Notes: a model not told the origin generated them from the sequence alone. A DNA stretch of 64,000 bases from Planctomycetota bacterium (GCA_022616055.1 JAKEFM010000246.1:1-64000), one strand, 5' to 3'. Shown: positions 17,859 to 26,990, counted from the first letter of the stretch. A program made the numbers and translations.

Positions 17859-18737
17859 CTACCTCGCCTTGATCGCGGTCCGGAGGTCCTTCCCGATTGG
17901 CATCGGGCTCCCTTCCGCGAAGTCGTTCCCGTACCGGTAGTTCTCGAGGAGCCGCGCGAGCGGGGGAAGCCCCGGCCAGTTCGCCCAGCTCTTCGCGAAC
18001 TGGGTGTGCACGTCCCGCAGGTGGTCCAGGCCGTTGACGAGGCTCCAGCGGCAGCCGTCGTCGTGCCGGTGGCCGCCGTGGACCGGGTCGGGGCCGAGGG
18101 CCGCCGACCAGCCCGGCTCCTTCTCGAAGTAGGCGACGAGGCGGGCGAGCTCCCCCGCCCTCTCCCGGTGCGCGCGCCGGAGGGCCGTCGCCGACTCGGT
18201 CCGCAGGCGACCCTTCTCGTCGAGCGCCTCCCGCCGGACCCGCTCGACGAAGTCGAGCTCCTTCCCGAAGAGGCTCGGGTGCCAGTACCCCGAGAGGTAG
18301 TGGAAGACGCGGAAGTCGGGGGTGGCGAAGTAGGTGACGATGTTCTTCGTCGCGAAGGCCTCGGGCTCGGTGGACCAGATGCTCGACTCCCCTCCCCCGT
18401 CGCAATTGTGGAAGCCCGGGGCGACGTTCACCCAGGTCGGGACGCAGGACTCGTGGATGCGGCGGGCGGTCGGAAGGTCGGAGAACGTCACGGTTCTCAT
18501 CAGGTGCCCGGCCGCTCAGGTCCCTCCGGAGCGCAGGTCGCCGACCAGGCGGAAGACGAGGAGGAACTTCCCCTCCGCCCGCGCCCGGGCGGCCGCCTCC
18601 CCGAGGTCCTCCGTCCAGACGACGGCGCGCTTGTAGCCCGGCCAGCGGGCCGGGACGCCCCCCGAGCAGCAGCCGGCGACCTCGGTCGGGTTGCGGTCCG
18701 CGACTCCGGGCAGAAGGGAGAGGAGAAGGGAGATCAT
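17859..18737 (-). CDS. Thioredoxin-like protein with in-frame TGA, probable selenoprotein
   Basis: Two open stretches, 18519-18737 and 17859-18515, lie in the same frame and are separated only by one TGA at 18516-18518. Read through, they give 292 aa with Sec at position 74. The ATG at 18737 has GGAGG 7 nt upstream, whereas an internal ATG at 18500 would drop the first strand of the fold. The context GKFLLVFRLVGDLRSGGT-TGA-AAGHL then RTVTFSD and VPTWVNV follows thioredoxin_7/DUF255-like domains. Counting back from TFSD, the TGA falls on the first Cys of the usual CxxC; the position of the second Cys is Gly. Downstream, nt 18481-18498 form a perfect 6-bp hairpin (GAGAAC/GUUCUC) with loop CGUGAC. 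The loop G is about 24 nt after UGA, which fits a bacterial SECIS element. The alternative is a recent nonsense mutation. Confidence 0.68.
18481..18498 (-). promoter_or_regulatory. Candidate bacterial SECIS hairpin
   Basis: In the mRNA, a 6-bp stem GAGAAC/GUUCUC closes the loop C-G-U-G-A-C. The second loop base is G followed by U, and the spacing from the UGA codon is about 24 nt. This agrees with the published bacterial SECIS consensus (loop 3-14 nt, G in the first two loop positions, 16-37 nt from UGA). The fold was found by hand. Confidence 0.55.
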
Positions 18738-18896
18738 TCGGGGCCTCCTCGCGGCCGGGGCGCAGGGGGAGCCGCGGTGTCCGCAGGGCTCGCAATACCC
18801 GGGCCGGCGGATGAGTTACTGGAGGAGTGGAACCGGGAATGTCCTCGCGATGGGACGGATCGTCCTCCTCCCGCCGACCGAGGGGCCTCGACTCGA

Positions 18897-19247
18897 TCAG
18901 GCCACCCCCACTCTCCTCCTTGCGGCCGCCGCTCGTCTCGTCAGGCGACCCCGAAGGACCTTGCGCCACCTCGCCAGGGCCGCGCGTCGCCCGAGATAGC
19001 TCGCGGACTGGCGACGGGTCATGAACCCGACGAAGAAAGTCCTGGGGTCGGGGTCGTAGATCTGGCGGGCGATCCACACGGCGAAATCGGGAAGGTCGTG
19101 GTCGGAGAGGCGCGCGTTGAGCACCCAGACCCACCAGCGGATGTTCCGGTCCCCATCCGGGTCGCCGTAGGGCTCCACGACGATCCGGGTCCAGGGATAC
19201 CTCGCCCGGATCGCCTGGATCACGGCCGCCATCCGGGCGTCCTTCAT
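18897..19247 (-). CDS. Unknown protein translationally coupled to a HEPN protein
   Basis: 116 aa. The ATG overlaps the HEPN stop (ATGA), which fixes the start and argues the gene is real. The N-terminal half is mixed alpha/beta (AAVIQAIRARYPWTRIVVEP, then IRWWVWVLNARLSDHDLPDF), and the C-terminus is Arg/Ala-rich (about 14 Arg in the last 40 residues). It has no GS-x-D-x-D nucleotidyltransferase motif, so it is not a standard MNT partner. By position it may be the cognate antitoxin or modifier of the HEPN protein. Function not recognised. Confidence 0.6.
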   Translation of the reverse strand: MKDARMAAVIQAIRARYPWTRIVVEPYGDPDGDRNIRWWVWVLNARLSDHDLPDFAVWIARQIYDPDPRTFFVGFMTRRQSASYLGRRAALARWRKVLRGRLTRRAAAARRRVGVA

Positions 19248-19624
19248 CGAGCGACCTCGATGACGAATCGCTCGACCTCTCGGCGGAGGAACTCGACCCA
19301 TCTGCGTTGGACGGAGGCGGAACTGTAGTCGGCATTCTGCCGCAACGCCCTCGCCCTGTCGAAGAGGTCGATGTCCTCGGGCCGGCCTCGGAGGAGCACC
19401 GCGCATCGAGCCACCGTGAGGTGGTCCCAGTACGTCGACCGGAACTCCCGGGGCTGCCTCGCGCGCGCCTCGAGGCCATACACTCCCGCCTGGAAGAGGG
19501 CGTAGTAGTGGCGACTCGTCGCGTCATCCGGGAGACCCTCCTCCAGGAGGAGATACCCCGCCTCGAGACTGCGGAGGGCTTTCCACCGGAGGCCCTCCGG
19601 GCTCGCTCCCTCGGTTCCCCGCAT
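19244..19624 (-). CDS. HEPN-domain protein
   Basis: 126 aa, helical. Features typical of small HEPN proteins are LEAGYLLLEEGLPDDATSRHYYALFQAG in the first helices and RALRQNADYSS near the C-terminus. The HEPN fold includes RNA-cleaving toxins and nucleotide-binding proteins; the RxxADY motif matches the subclass found with minimal nucleotidyltransferases. A GGGAGG lies almost against the ATG, so the start may be slightly off. It is the first gene of a two-gene minus-strand unit and is divergent from argR. Confidence 0.7.
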   Translation of the reverse strand: MRGTEGASPEGLRWKALRSLEAGYLLLEEGLPDDATSRHYYALFQAGVYGLEARARQPREFRSTYWDHLTVARCAVLLRGRPEDIDLFDRARALRQNADYSSASVQRRWVEFLRREVERFVIEVAR

Positions 19625-19733
19625 CCTCCCTCTCCACTGGATAGACGGCGGGGGTTACACGGGGCGCCGTCGATGGGGAAGATTCCGCGCCTCGAGGCCG
19701 GACGCGGGGTCCGGCGGGGGAGGAAACGGGCAC

Positions 19734-19787
19734 TTGACGCGGGTTCCGGATTCAGTATTTTTATGCGCCGGTCCGAATAAAGATGCA
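19734..19787 (+). promoter_or_regulatory. arg operon promoter with tandem ArgR (ARG) boxes
   Basis: The -35 TTGACG (19734-19739) and -10 TATTTT (19756-19761) have a 16-bp spacer. A candidate ARG box core at 19774-19787 (CGAATAAAGATGCA) matches the TGAAT-n4-ATTCA consensus at 8 of 10 positions and covers the argR start codon. A weaker box core (6 of 10) at 19754-19767 covers the -10. The two are 20 bp apart centre to centre. This local AT-richness stands out. It implies ArgR represses its own operon. Confidence 0.65.
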
Positions 19788-20277
19788 CGCCGTGCGAGCC
19801 GCCGCCCCGACCCTCCGGAGAAACCGGATCGCGGAGCTCCTCCGCGAGCGCTCCTGCCGCTCGCAGGAGGAGCTTCGCCGCACCCTCGGGCGCGAGGGGA
19901 TCGACGTGACCCAGGCGACCCTCTCCCGGGACCTCCGCTCGATCGGGGTCGTCAAGACCCCGGGGGGCTACGCGCTGGCCGGCTCCGTCGCGCCGGCTCC
20001 CGCTCCGGCCGCCCCCTCCGAGATCCCCTCGGAGTTCGACCGCCTCGCCCGGCTCTTCCTCGTGCACGCCGACGCCGTCGGGAACATGGCGGTCCTCAAG
20101 ACCTCGCCGGGCAACGCCCACGGCCTCGGCGTCGCGATCGACCGCGGGGGCTTCGAGGGGGTCGTCGGGACCGTCGCCGGGGACGACACGCTCTTCGTGC
20201 TCGCGCGGGAGGCGCTCTCCGCGCGCCGACTCGTCCGCGCCGCGCTCGCCGCCGCGGGGATCGCTTCCGCCCGATGA
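19783..20277 (+). CDS. argR: Arginine repressor ArgR
   Basis: 164 aa. It has an N-terminal winged helix ([44 protein letters not shown]) and a C-terminal arginine-binding/oligomerisation domain after a Pro/Ala-rich linker ([18 protein letters not shown]). ArgR binds ARG boxes as an arginine-loaded hexamer. A candidate box lies on its own start codon. It is the first gene of the nine-gene arginine operon and overlaps argC by 4 nt. Confidence 0.93.
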   Translation: MHAVRAAAPTLRRNRIAELLRERSCRSQEELRRTLGREGIDVTQATLSRDLRSIGVVKTPGGYALAGSVAPAPAPAAPSEIPSEFDRLARLFLVHADAVGNMAVLKTSPGNAHGLGVAIDRGGFEGVVGTVAGDDTLFVLAREALSARRLVRAALAAAGIASAR

Positions 20278-21305
20278 GCCAGCCGCTCGACGCACGCGTC
20301 TCGGCCGCCGTCGTCGGCGCCTCGGGCTATTCCGGAGCCGAGACCGCCGGGCTCCTTCTCGGGCATCCCCGCTTCCGGCTCGCTGGGCTCTTCGGCTCCG
20401 GCCGAGGGGAGAAGGAGGTCCCCTTCGAGCGGCTCCATCCGAAGTTCCGGACGCGGTGCGACCTGCCCGTGAAGGCCGCGGAGCCCGCCGCGATCGCGGC
20501 GTGCGGCGCGAAGGTCGCGTTCCTTGCCACGCCCCACGAGGCGAGCCTGGAGCTCGTGCCGGCGCTGCTCGACGCGGGGCTCCGGGTGGTGGACCTGTCG
20601 GGCGCCTTCCGGCTGAAGGACCCCGCGCAATACCCCCGGCACTACGGCCTCGAGCACCCGCGGCCCGACCTCCTCGAGGAGGCGGCCTACGGGCTCCCGG
20701 AGCTGGATCGCGGGTCGATCGGGGCGGCGCGCCTCGTCGCGAACCCCGGCTGCTACCCGACGAGCGTCGCCCTCCCCCTCGCGCCGATCCTCTGGGCCCG
20801 GCTCGCCGACGCGGAGGCCGGGGTCGTCGCCGACTGCATCTCGGGGGTCTCCGGCGCGGGGCGCACCCCGAGCCCGACGACCCACTTCTGCGAGGTGAGC
20901 GCGAAGGCCTACGGCGTCTTCTCCCACCGTCACGCGCCCGAGATCGCCCAGGCGGTCGGGGCGGAGGTCGTCTTCGTCCCCCACCTCGCGCCCTTCGACC
21001 GCGGGATCCTCGCGACGATCCACTTCCGGGCCGCCGCGGGGACGGCGGAGGGGGACCTGCGGAACGTCCTGTCGAAGGCGTACGCGGGACGTCCCTTCGT
21101 CCGCCTCCTTCCGCCGGGGGATCTCCCGAGCGTGGCCGGCGTCGAGGGGACGAACTTCTGCGACATCGGGGTCGCCTTCCACGCGGCCTCCCGTCGGGCG
21201 GTCCTCGTCTCCGCGATCGACAACCTCGTCAAGGGCGCCGCCGGGCAGGCGGTCCAGAACGCGAACCGGATGCTCGGGTTCGAGGAGACGGAGGGGCTCC
21301 TGTGA
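20274..21305 (+). CDS. argC: N-acetyl-gamma-glutamyl-phosphate reductase
   Basis: 343 aa starting in the ATGA overlap with argR. It shows the NADP-binding start [20 protein letters not shown], the catalytic Cys in NPGCYPTS, and the late HRHAPEI and [16 protein letters not shown] motifs. It reduces N-acetylglutamyl-phosphate to N-acetylglutamate semialdehyde in the cytoplasm. The length is typical. The GTG of argB overlaps its stop. Confidence 0.97.
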   Translation: MSQPLDARVSAAVVGASGYSGAETAGLLLGHPRFRLAGLFGSGRGEKEVPFERLHPKFRTRCDLPVKAAEPAAIAACGAKVAFLATPHEASLELVPALLDAGLRVVDLSGAFRLKDPAQYPRHYGLEHPRPDLLEEAAYGLPELDRGSIGAARLVANPGCYPTSVALPLAPILWARLADAEAGVVADCISGVSGAGRTPSPTTHFCEVSAKAYGVFSHRHAPEIAQAVGAEVVFVPHLAPFDRGILATIHFRAAAGTAEGDLRNVLSKAYAGRPFVRLLPPGDLPSVAGVEGTNFCDIGVAFHAASRRAVLVSAIDNLVKGAAGQAVQNANRMLGFEETEGLL

Positions 21306-22117
21306 CGAAGGCCGCCCCCGCGAACGGGCTCGTCGACCTCGTCGTCAAGGTCGGCGGGAAGTGCCTCGAGGGCGGCGCCTCGCTCGCGACCTTCGCGCAA
21401 GAGGTCGCGCAGGCGCGGAAGGCGGGCGTCCGGCTCGCCCTGGTCCACGGCGGCGGGGCCTCCCTCGACGCGCGCCTCGCCCGGCTCGGGATCGCGAGCG
21501 AGCGGCGCGAGGGGATGCGGCTCACGCCCCCGCCGGTGATGGAGGAGGCGCTCGCCGCCTTCGCGGGGATCGAGAACAAGCGGCTCGTCGCGGCCCTCGC
21601 CGGGGCGGGCGTCCCCGCGGTCGGGCTGACGGGGGCGGACGGAGGGACGCTCCGGGCGGAGATCTGGCGGCCGGAGGGCTTCGACCCCGGCCGCGTCGGG
21701 CGCGTCGTCGGGGGGGACCCCGCGGCGGTCCGCGCCCTGCTCGAGGCGGGCTTCGTCCCGGTCCTCGCGCCGGTCGCGCTCGGGCCGGACGGGGAGTTCC
21801 TCAACCTCAACGCCGACGAGGCCGCCGCGGGCCTCGCCCGGATCCTGGGCGCGGAGCGCCTCGCCCTCCTCTCGGACGTGCCGGCGGTCCTCGACGCGCG
21901 CGGCGCGCGCCTCGAGCGGATCGATCCCGCCTCGGCGCGCTCCCTGATGGCCGCCGGGACGATCGCCGGGGGGATGATCCCGAAGGTGAGGAGCGCCCTC
22001 GACGCCGCCTCGCTCGCCGGGGCGCGGGTCAAGATCGCCTCGTGGAAGGAGCCCGCCGTGCTCCGCCGGCTCGCCGCCGGGGAGGGCGTCGGCACCGCCG
22101 TGGAGGGGAACGCGTGA
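21302..22117 (+). CDS. argB: Acetylglutamate kinase
   Basis: 271 aa from a GTG start overlapping argC (GTGA). Amino-acid-kinase features are VVKVGGKCLEGG at the N-terminus, HGGGASLDARL, LNLNADEAAAGLA, and TIAGGMIPKVRSALDAA at the C-terminus. It phosphorylates N-acetylglutamate. The N-terminus lacks the long extra helix typical of arginine-inhibited hexameric enzymes, so feedback inhibition may be absent; that is an inference. Confidence 0.95.
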   Translation: MTKAAPANGLVDLVVKVGGKCLEGGASLATFAQEVAQARKAGVRLALVHGGGASLDARLARLGIASERREGMRLTPPPVMEEALAAFAGIENKRLVAALAGAGVPAVGLTGADGGTLRAEIWRPEGFDPGRVGRVVGGDPAAVRALLEAGFVPVLAPVALGPDGEFLNLNADEAAAGLARILGAERLALLSDVPAVLDARGARLERIDPASARSLMAAGTIAGGMIPKVRSALDAASLAGARVKIASWKEPAVLRRLAAGEGVGTAVEGNA

Positions 22118-23337
22118 ACCTGCAGGAAGCCCAGGCGCTCGACGCCGCCCACCTCTTCCAGAACTACAAGCGCGCGCCGCTCCTCGTGACGGGGGGGCGC
22201 GGGTGCACCCTGTTCGGCGAGGGGGGGAGGACCTGGCTCGACTTCGTCTCGGGGATCGGCGTGAACGCCCTCGGCCACGGGGACGACCGGGTCGTCTCGA
22301 TCCTTCGCGAGGCGGCGGGCTCCGTCCTCCACACCTCGAACCTCTACCACCACCCCTACGCCGCCCCCGCCGCGGAGCGGCTGAAGCGACTCTCGGGGCT
22401 CGACCGGGTCTTCTTCGCGAACAGCGGGACGGAGGTCGTCGAGGCCGCGATCAAGCTCGCGCGGGCGCGGGCGAAGAAGCGGGGCGAGGGGGAGCGGGTG
22501 GAGGTCCTCGCCTTCGAGGGCTCGTTCCACGGCCGCACGCTCGGGGCGCTCTCGGCCACCTCGACGGAGAAGTACCGCGCCCCCTTCGAGCCCCTCGTCC
22601 CCGGGTTCCGGTTCCTCCCCTTCAACGACGAGGGGGCGATCGCCTCCGCCGTCGGGCCGCGCACGGCCGCCGTGATCCTCGAGTGCGTGCAGGGGGAGGG
22701 AGGGCTCGCCTCGGCGCGCCCGACATTCACCCGCGCGGTCCGCGAGGCGTGCGACCGGACCGGCGCCGCGATGATCGCCGACGAGATCCAGTGCGGGCTC
22801 GGACGGACGGGCCGCCCCTTCGCCTACCAGAAGCACGGCGTCCTCCCCGACCTCGTCCCCGTCGCCAAGCCCCTCGGCCTCGGCCTCCCCCTCGGCGCGC
22901 TCCTCGCGCGCGAGCCTTGGGCGGCCGCCTTCGCGCCGGGGGACCACGGCACGACGTTCGGGGGGAACCCCCTCGCCTGCCGGCTCGCGATCGAATTCCT
23001 CGACCGACTCCTCGGCGGCCTCGCCGAGGTCGTCGGGGAGACGGGCGCGTACTTTCACACCCGCCTCGAGGCCCTCGCCGCCTCGACGCCCGGCGTCCTC
23101 GAGGTCCGCGGCGAGGGGCTGATGCTCGGCCTCGCCCTCGCCTTCGACGCGGGCCCCGTCGTCGACCGCGCTCTCGAGGAGGGATTCCTCGTCAACCGGA
23201 CGGCCGGCACCGTGCTGCGCTTCCTCCCCCCCTTCGTCGTCGGGAGGGGGGAGATCGACCGGCTCGTCGAGTTCCTCGCCGCGGCGATCCCCGCCTGCAC
23301 CCCGACCGAAGTCGCCGGGACCCTCTCCCGCGCGTGA
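22114..23337 (+). CDS. argD: Acetylornithine aminotransferase
   Basis: 407 aa from the GTG in a GTGA overlap with argB. This is a class III PLP aminotransferase with the motifs NSGTEVVEAAIKLAR, FHGRTLGALSAT, ADEIQCGLGRTG and the PLP-binding Lys in VAKPLGLGLPLGALL, then TFGGNPLAC. It converts N-acetylglutamate semialdehyde and glutamate to N-acetylornithine and 2-oxoglutarate. Enzymes of this type may also work in the lysine pathway. Confidence 0.96.
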   Translation: MNLQEAQALDAAHLFQNYKRAPLLVTGGRGCTLFGEGGRTWLDFVSGIGVNALGHGDDRVVSILREAAGSVLHTSNLYHHPYAAPAAERLKRLSGLDRVFFANSGTEVVEAAIKLARARAKKRGEGERVEVLAFEGSFHGRTLGALSATSTEKYRAPFEPLVPGFRFLPFNDEGAIASAVGPRTAAVILECVQGEGGLASARPTFTRAVREACDRTGAAMIADEIQCGLGRTGRPFAYQKHGVLPDLVPVAKPLGLGLPLGALLAREPWAAAFAPGDHGTTFGGNPLACRLAIEFLDRLLGGLAEVVGETGAYFHTRLEALAASTPGVLEVRGEGLMLGLALAFDAGPVVDRALEEGFLVNRTAGTVLRFLPPFVVGRGEIDRLVEFLAAAIPACTPTEVAGTLSRA

Positions 23338-23351
23338 ACCAGGAGAAAGAG

Positions 23352-24305
23352 ATGCTCACGGCCGCTCCCGCCCGCAGGCTCTCCCAGAAGGACCTCCTCT
23401 CCGTCGCGACCCTCGCGCCGGAGGAGATCCTCGCGATCATCGAGCTCGCCGGCCGCCTCAAGCGCGCCCCCGACTCCCTCAACGGGGCGCTCCGCGGCAA
23501 GACCGTCGTCCTCGTCTTCGAGAAGCCGAGCCTCCGGACCCGGGTCACCTTCGAGGTCGGGGTCCACCAGCTCGGCGGGCACTCGATCTTCCTCGACCAC
23601 CACCGGATCAAGCTCGGGGAGCGCGAGGCGATCAAGGACGTCGGCCGCAACCTCGAGCGCTGGACCCACGGGATCGTCGCGCGCACCTACAAGCACAAGT
23701 CGGTCCTCGAGCTCGCCGCCGCGACGAGGATCCCCGTCATCAACGGCCTCACCGACCTCCTCCACCCCTGCCAGGCGCTCGCGGACTACTTCACGATCCG
23801 GGAGCGGTTCGGGACGTTCGAGGGGGTCCGGGTCGCCTACGTCGGGGACGGGAACAACACCTGCCACTCCCTCCTCGACGGGGCGGCGAAGCTGGGGCTC
23901 CCGATCACCGTCGTCTCCCCGGAGGGGTACGAGCCGAACTCCCGGGTCGTGAACGAGGCGATGCGCCTCGCGCAGGATTCGGGCTCCGAGATCCGGATCA
24001 CGAACGACCTCGACGCCGTCGCTGGGGCGACGGTCGTCTACACGGACACCTGGGCGAGCATGGGGCAGGAGGACGAGTCGGAGGAGCGCGCCGCGATCTT
24101 CGCCGACTACCAGGTGAACGAGGACCTGATGGCCCGGGCGGCTCCCGGCGCCGTCTTCATGCACTGCCTCCCCGCCCACCGCGGGATGGAGGTCTCCTCC
24201 GGCGTCCTCGACTCGGGGGAGTCCGTCGTCTTCGAGCAGGCGGAGAACCGCCTGCACGTCCAGAACGCGATCCTCGCCTTCCTCGTGGGAGGCGCGACCC
24301 TCTAG
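23352..24305 (+). CDS. argF: Ornithine carbamoyltransferase
   Basis: 317 aa from the ATG at 23352, which has AGGAG 6 nt upstream; a GTG at 23334 overlapping argD is also possible. The carbamoyl-phosphate site is EKPSLRTRVTFE, followed by HPCQALADYFTI and the ornithine-loop Cys in MHCLPAHRGMEV. It makes citrulline from ornithine and carbamoyl phosphate. HCLP identifies ornithine rather than N-acetylornithine as the substrate group, consistent with argJ in the same operon producing free ornithine. Confidence 0.96.
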   Translation: MLTAAPARRLSQKDLLSVATLAPEEILAIIELAGRLKRAPDSLNGALRGKTVVLVFEKPSLRTRVTFEVGVHQLGGHSIFLDHHRIKLGEREAIKDVGRNLERWTHGIVARTYKHKSVLELAAATRIPVINGLTDLLHPCQALADYFTIRERFGTFEGVRVAYVGDGNNTCHSLLDGAAKLGLPITVVSPEGYEPNSRVVNEAMRLAQDSGSEIRITNDLDAVAGATVVYTDTWASMGQEDESEERAAIFADYQVNEDLMARAAPGAVFMHCLPAHRGMEVSSGVLDSGESVVFEQAENRLHVQNAILAFLVGGATL

Positions 24306-24337
24306 CCCGTGCCCTCTAGCCCGTGAAGGAACGCTCC

Positions 24338-25594
24338 ATGCCGAAGAAGATCTGCCTCGCCTACTCGGGCGGGCTCGACACCTCCGTCGCGCTCACCTGG
24401 CTCGCCGAGACCTACCGCTGCCCCGTCGTCTGCTTCGTCGGGGACGTGGGCCAGGGAGCGGGCGAGCTGCGCGGGATCGAGGAGAAGGCGCTCGCCTCCG
24501 GCGCCGCCGAGGTCCACGTCGCCGACCTCCGGAAGGCCTTCGTCACGGACTACCTCTGGCCGATGCTCCGCGCCGGGGCCGTCTACGAGGGGCGCTACCT
24601 CCTCGGCACCTCGATCGCCCGCCCCTGCCTCGGCAAGGCGCAGGTCGAGGCGGCCCTCGAGAGGGGGGCGGACGCCCTCGCCCACGGGTGCACGGGGAAG
24701 GGGAACGACCAGGTGCGCTTCGAGCGCGCCTACGCCGCCCTCGCCCCCGACCTCGAGGTGATCGCCCCGTGGCGGATCTGGGACCTGCGCTCGCGGGAGG
24801 ATCTCCTCGCCTACGCCGCGAAGCGCCGGATCCCCGTCGAGGCCTCCGCGGAGAAGATCTACAGCCGGGACCGCAACCTCTGGCACATCTCCCACGAGGG
24901 GGGCGCGCTCGAGGATCCGGCGAACGCCCCTCCCGAGGAGGTCTGGGTCCTCACGCGCTCGGCGAAGGAGGCCCCGGACGAGCCGGCCAGCGTCGAGATC
25001 GGGTTCGAGGCGGGGAGCCCCGTCTCCCTCGACGGCCGCCGGCGCGATGCGGTCTCCCTCCTCGAGGAATTGAACGTCCGGGCCGGCGAGCACGGCGTCG
25101 GCCGCGTCGACCTCGTCGAGAACCGCCTCGTCGGCATCAAGTCGCGCGGCTGCTACGAGACCCCGGGGGGCACGGTCCTCGCCGAGGCGCACCGCGCCCT
25201 CGAGGAGCTCGTCCTCGACCGCGACACGCGCCACGCGAAGGACTCCCTCGCACAGCGCTACGCGGAGGTCGTCTACGACGGGGCGTGGTTCACGCCGCTG
25301 CGCGAGGCCCTCGACGCGTTCGTCAAGAAGACGCAGGAGCGCGTCACCGGCTCCGTCCGCGTCCGCCTCTTCAAGGGGAGCGCGACCGCGGTCGAGCGCC
25401 GCTCCCCTTTCACCCTCCACGCGCCGGCCTTCGCCACCTTCGGAGCCGACGCGGTCTACGACCAGCGACACGCCGAGGGGTTCATCCGGCTCCTCTCCCT
25501 CCCCGCCCGCATCGCGGCGAAGGGACCCTCTCCCGCCCCCGAGGCCCCTCCGGAGCTCCGGGCCCGGTCCCGGCGCGCCCCGGTCCCCTTCTGA
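24338..25594 (+). CDS. argG: Argininosuccinate synthase
   Basis: 418 aa from the ATG at 24338, with AAGGA 7 nt upstream; a GTG at 24323 would add 5 residues. The ATP-pyrophosphatase loop is YSGGLDTS (from residue 9). The Asp/citrulline region is seen in ARPCLGKAQVEAALERGADALAHGCTGKGNDQVRFE. It condenses citrulline and aspartate with ATP. The short leader repeats the 11-mer TCTAGCCCGTG twice (24301-24324). Confidence 0.96.
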   Translation: MPKKICLAYSGGLDTSVALTWLAETYRCPVVCFVGDVGQGAGELRGIEEKALASGAAEVHVADLRKAFVTDYLWPMLRAGAVYEGRYLLGTSIARPCLGKAQVEAALERGADALAHGCTGKGNDQVRFERAYAALAPDLEVIAPWRIWDLRSREDLLAYAAKRRIPVEASAEKIYSRDRNLWHISHEGGALEDPANAPPEEVWVLTRSAKEAPDEPASVEIGFEAGSPVSLDGRRRDAVSLLEELNVRAGEHGVGRVDLVENRLVGIKSRGCYETPGGTVLAEAHRALEELVLDRDTRHAKDSLAQRYAEVVYDGAWFTPLREALDAFVKKTQERVTGSVRVRLFKGSATAVERRSPFTLHAPAFATFGADAVYDQRHAEGFIRLLSLPARIAAKGPSPAPEAPPELRARSRRAPVPF

Positions 25595-25607
25595 CCGGAG
25601 GCCCGCC

Positions 25608-26990
25608 ATGGCGATGTGGGGAGGAAGATTCACGAAGGGGATGGACCCGGAGTTCGCGCTCTTCCAGCGCTCGCTCGAGGTCGACTGGCGCCTCCTCGAG
25701 GAGGACATCGAGGGGTCGAAGGCGTGGGCCGAGGCCCTCACCGAGGCGGGGCTCCTCTCGCGGGAGGAGCGCGACTGGCTGCTGGCGAGCCTCGGCACGA
25801 TCGCGCTCGCCGCGGAGAACCAGGACCGCCCGCCGGAGGGGACCCCGGCGGAGGACGTCCACACGTTCGTCGAGGACGCCCTCTCGGCGGCCGGGGCGGT
25901 CGCCGCGAAGCTCCACACGGGGCGCAGCCGCAACGAGCAGATGGCCGCGGACCTGCGCCTCTTCGTCAAGGACGTCGCCTCGGACGCCGACGCCGCCCTC
26001 CTCGATCTCGAGGAGGCGCTCCTCGACTTCGCCGGGCGCACGGCGCAGGTCCCGATCCCGGGCTACACCCACCTCCGCTCGGCCCAGCCCATCCTCTTCG
26101 CCCACTGGGCGCTCGCCTACTTCGAGATGTTCGAGCGCGACCGCGGGCGCCTGCGCGACGCCGTGCGCCGGGCCGACCTCTGCCCGCTCGGCTCCGGCGC
26201 GCTCGCCGGGTGCGCCTTCCCGATCCACCGGGAGAAGATCGCGAAGCGCCTCGGCTTTGCGGGCATCACCCGCAACTCGATCGACGCCGTCTCCGACCGC
26301 GACTTCGCAGCCGAGATCCTCGGCGCGGCCTCGATCGGCGGCATCCACCTCTCGCGGCTCTCCGAGGACCTGATCCTCTACTCCTCCCCGGAGTTCGGCT
26401 TCGTCGAGCTCGACGAGTCGGTCTGCACCGGATCGAGCCTGATGCCCCAGAAGAAGAACCCCGACGCCCTCGAGCTGATCCGGGCGAAAGGGGGGAGGAC
26501 GCTCGGCTCCTTCACCACCCTGGTCGCGACGATGAAGGGGCTCCCCCTCGCCTACGACCGCGACTTCCAGGACGACAAGCCCCCCCTCTTCGAGGGGTGC
26601 GACGCCTGGCTCGGGGCGCTGCGGGTCGCCGCGCGGGTGATCTCGGGCTGCCGCCCCAATCCCGACCGCTGCCGAGCCGCCGCGTCCGCGGGGCTCTCGA
26701 CGGCGACCGACGCCGCCGACTGGCTCGTCAAGAGGGGGGTCCCCTTCCGCGCCGCCCACGGGATCGTCGGGAAGGTCGTCCGCCGCTGCCTCGACCTCGG
26801 CAAGGACCTCGCGACCCTGCCGCTCGAGGAGTACCGCGCGATCGACCCGACGTTCGACACCTCGATCTTCGAGGCGATCAAGGTCGAGGCCTCCCTCGCC
26901 GCCCGCGACGTGATCGGCGGGACCGCCCCCTCCCGCGTCGCGGCGGCGATCTCCGACGCGCGCAACCGTCTGGCGGAGGCGAAGCGTTGA
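25608..26990 (+). CDS. argH: Argininosuccinate lyase
   Basis: 460 aa. It belongs to the fumarase/aspartase superfamily, with signature GSSLMPQKKNPD and earlier conserved runs HTGRSRNEQMAADLRLF and YTHLRSAQPILFAHW. It splits argininosuccinate into arginine and fumarate. One variation is AKGGR after the signature, where AKAGR or RGKxGR is common. The last bases overlap the TTG of the acetyltransferase gene. Confidence 0.96.
   Translation: MAMWGGRFTKGMDPEFALFQRSLEVDWRLLEEDIEGSKAWAEALTEAGLLSREERDWLLASLGTIALAAENQDRPPEGTPAEDVHTFVEDALSAAGAVAAKLHTGRSRNEQMAADLRLFVKDVASDADAALLDLEEALLDFAGRTAQVPIPGYTHLRSAQPILFAHWALAYFEMFERDRGRLRDAVRRADLCPLGSGALAGCAFPIHREKIAKRLGFAGITRNSIDAVSDRDFAAEILGAASIGGIHLSRLSEDLILYSSPEFGFVELDESVCTGSSLMPQKKNPDALELIRAKGGRTLGSFTTLVATMKGLPLAYDRDFQDDKPPLFEGCDAWLGALRVAARVISGCRPNPDRCRAAASAGLSTATDAADWLVKRGVPFRAAHGIVGKVVRRCLDLGKDLATLPLEEYRAIDPTFDTSIFEAIKVEASLAARDVIGGTAPSRVAAAISDARNRLAEAKR

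Noticed and set aside
24301-24337. 11-nt direct repeat TCTAGCCCGTG ahead of argG
   Set aside because: A short tandem duplication in a spacer; no sign of function or a mobile element.
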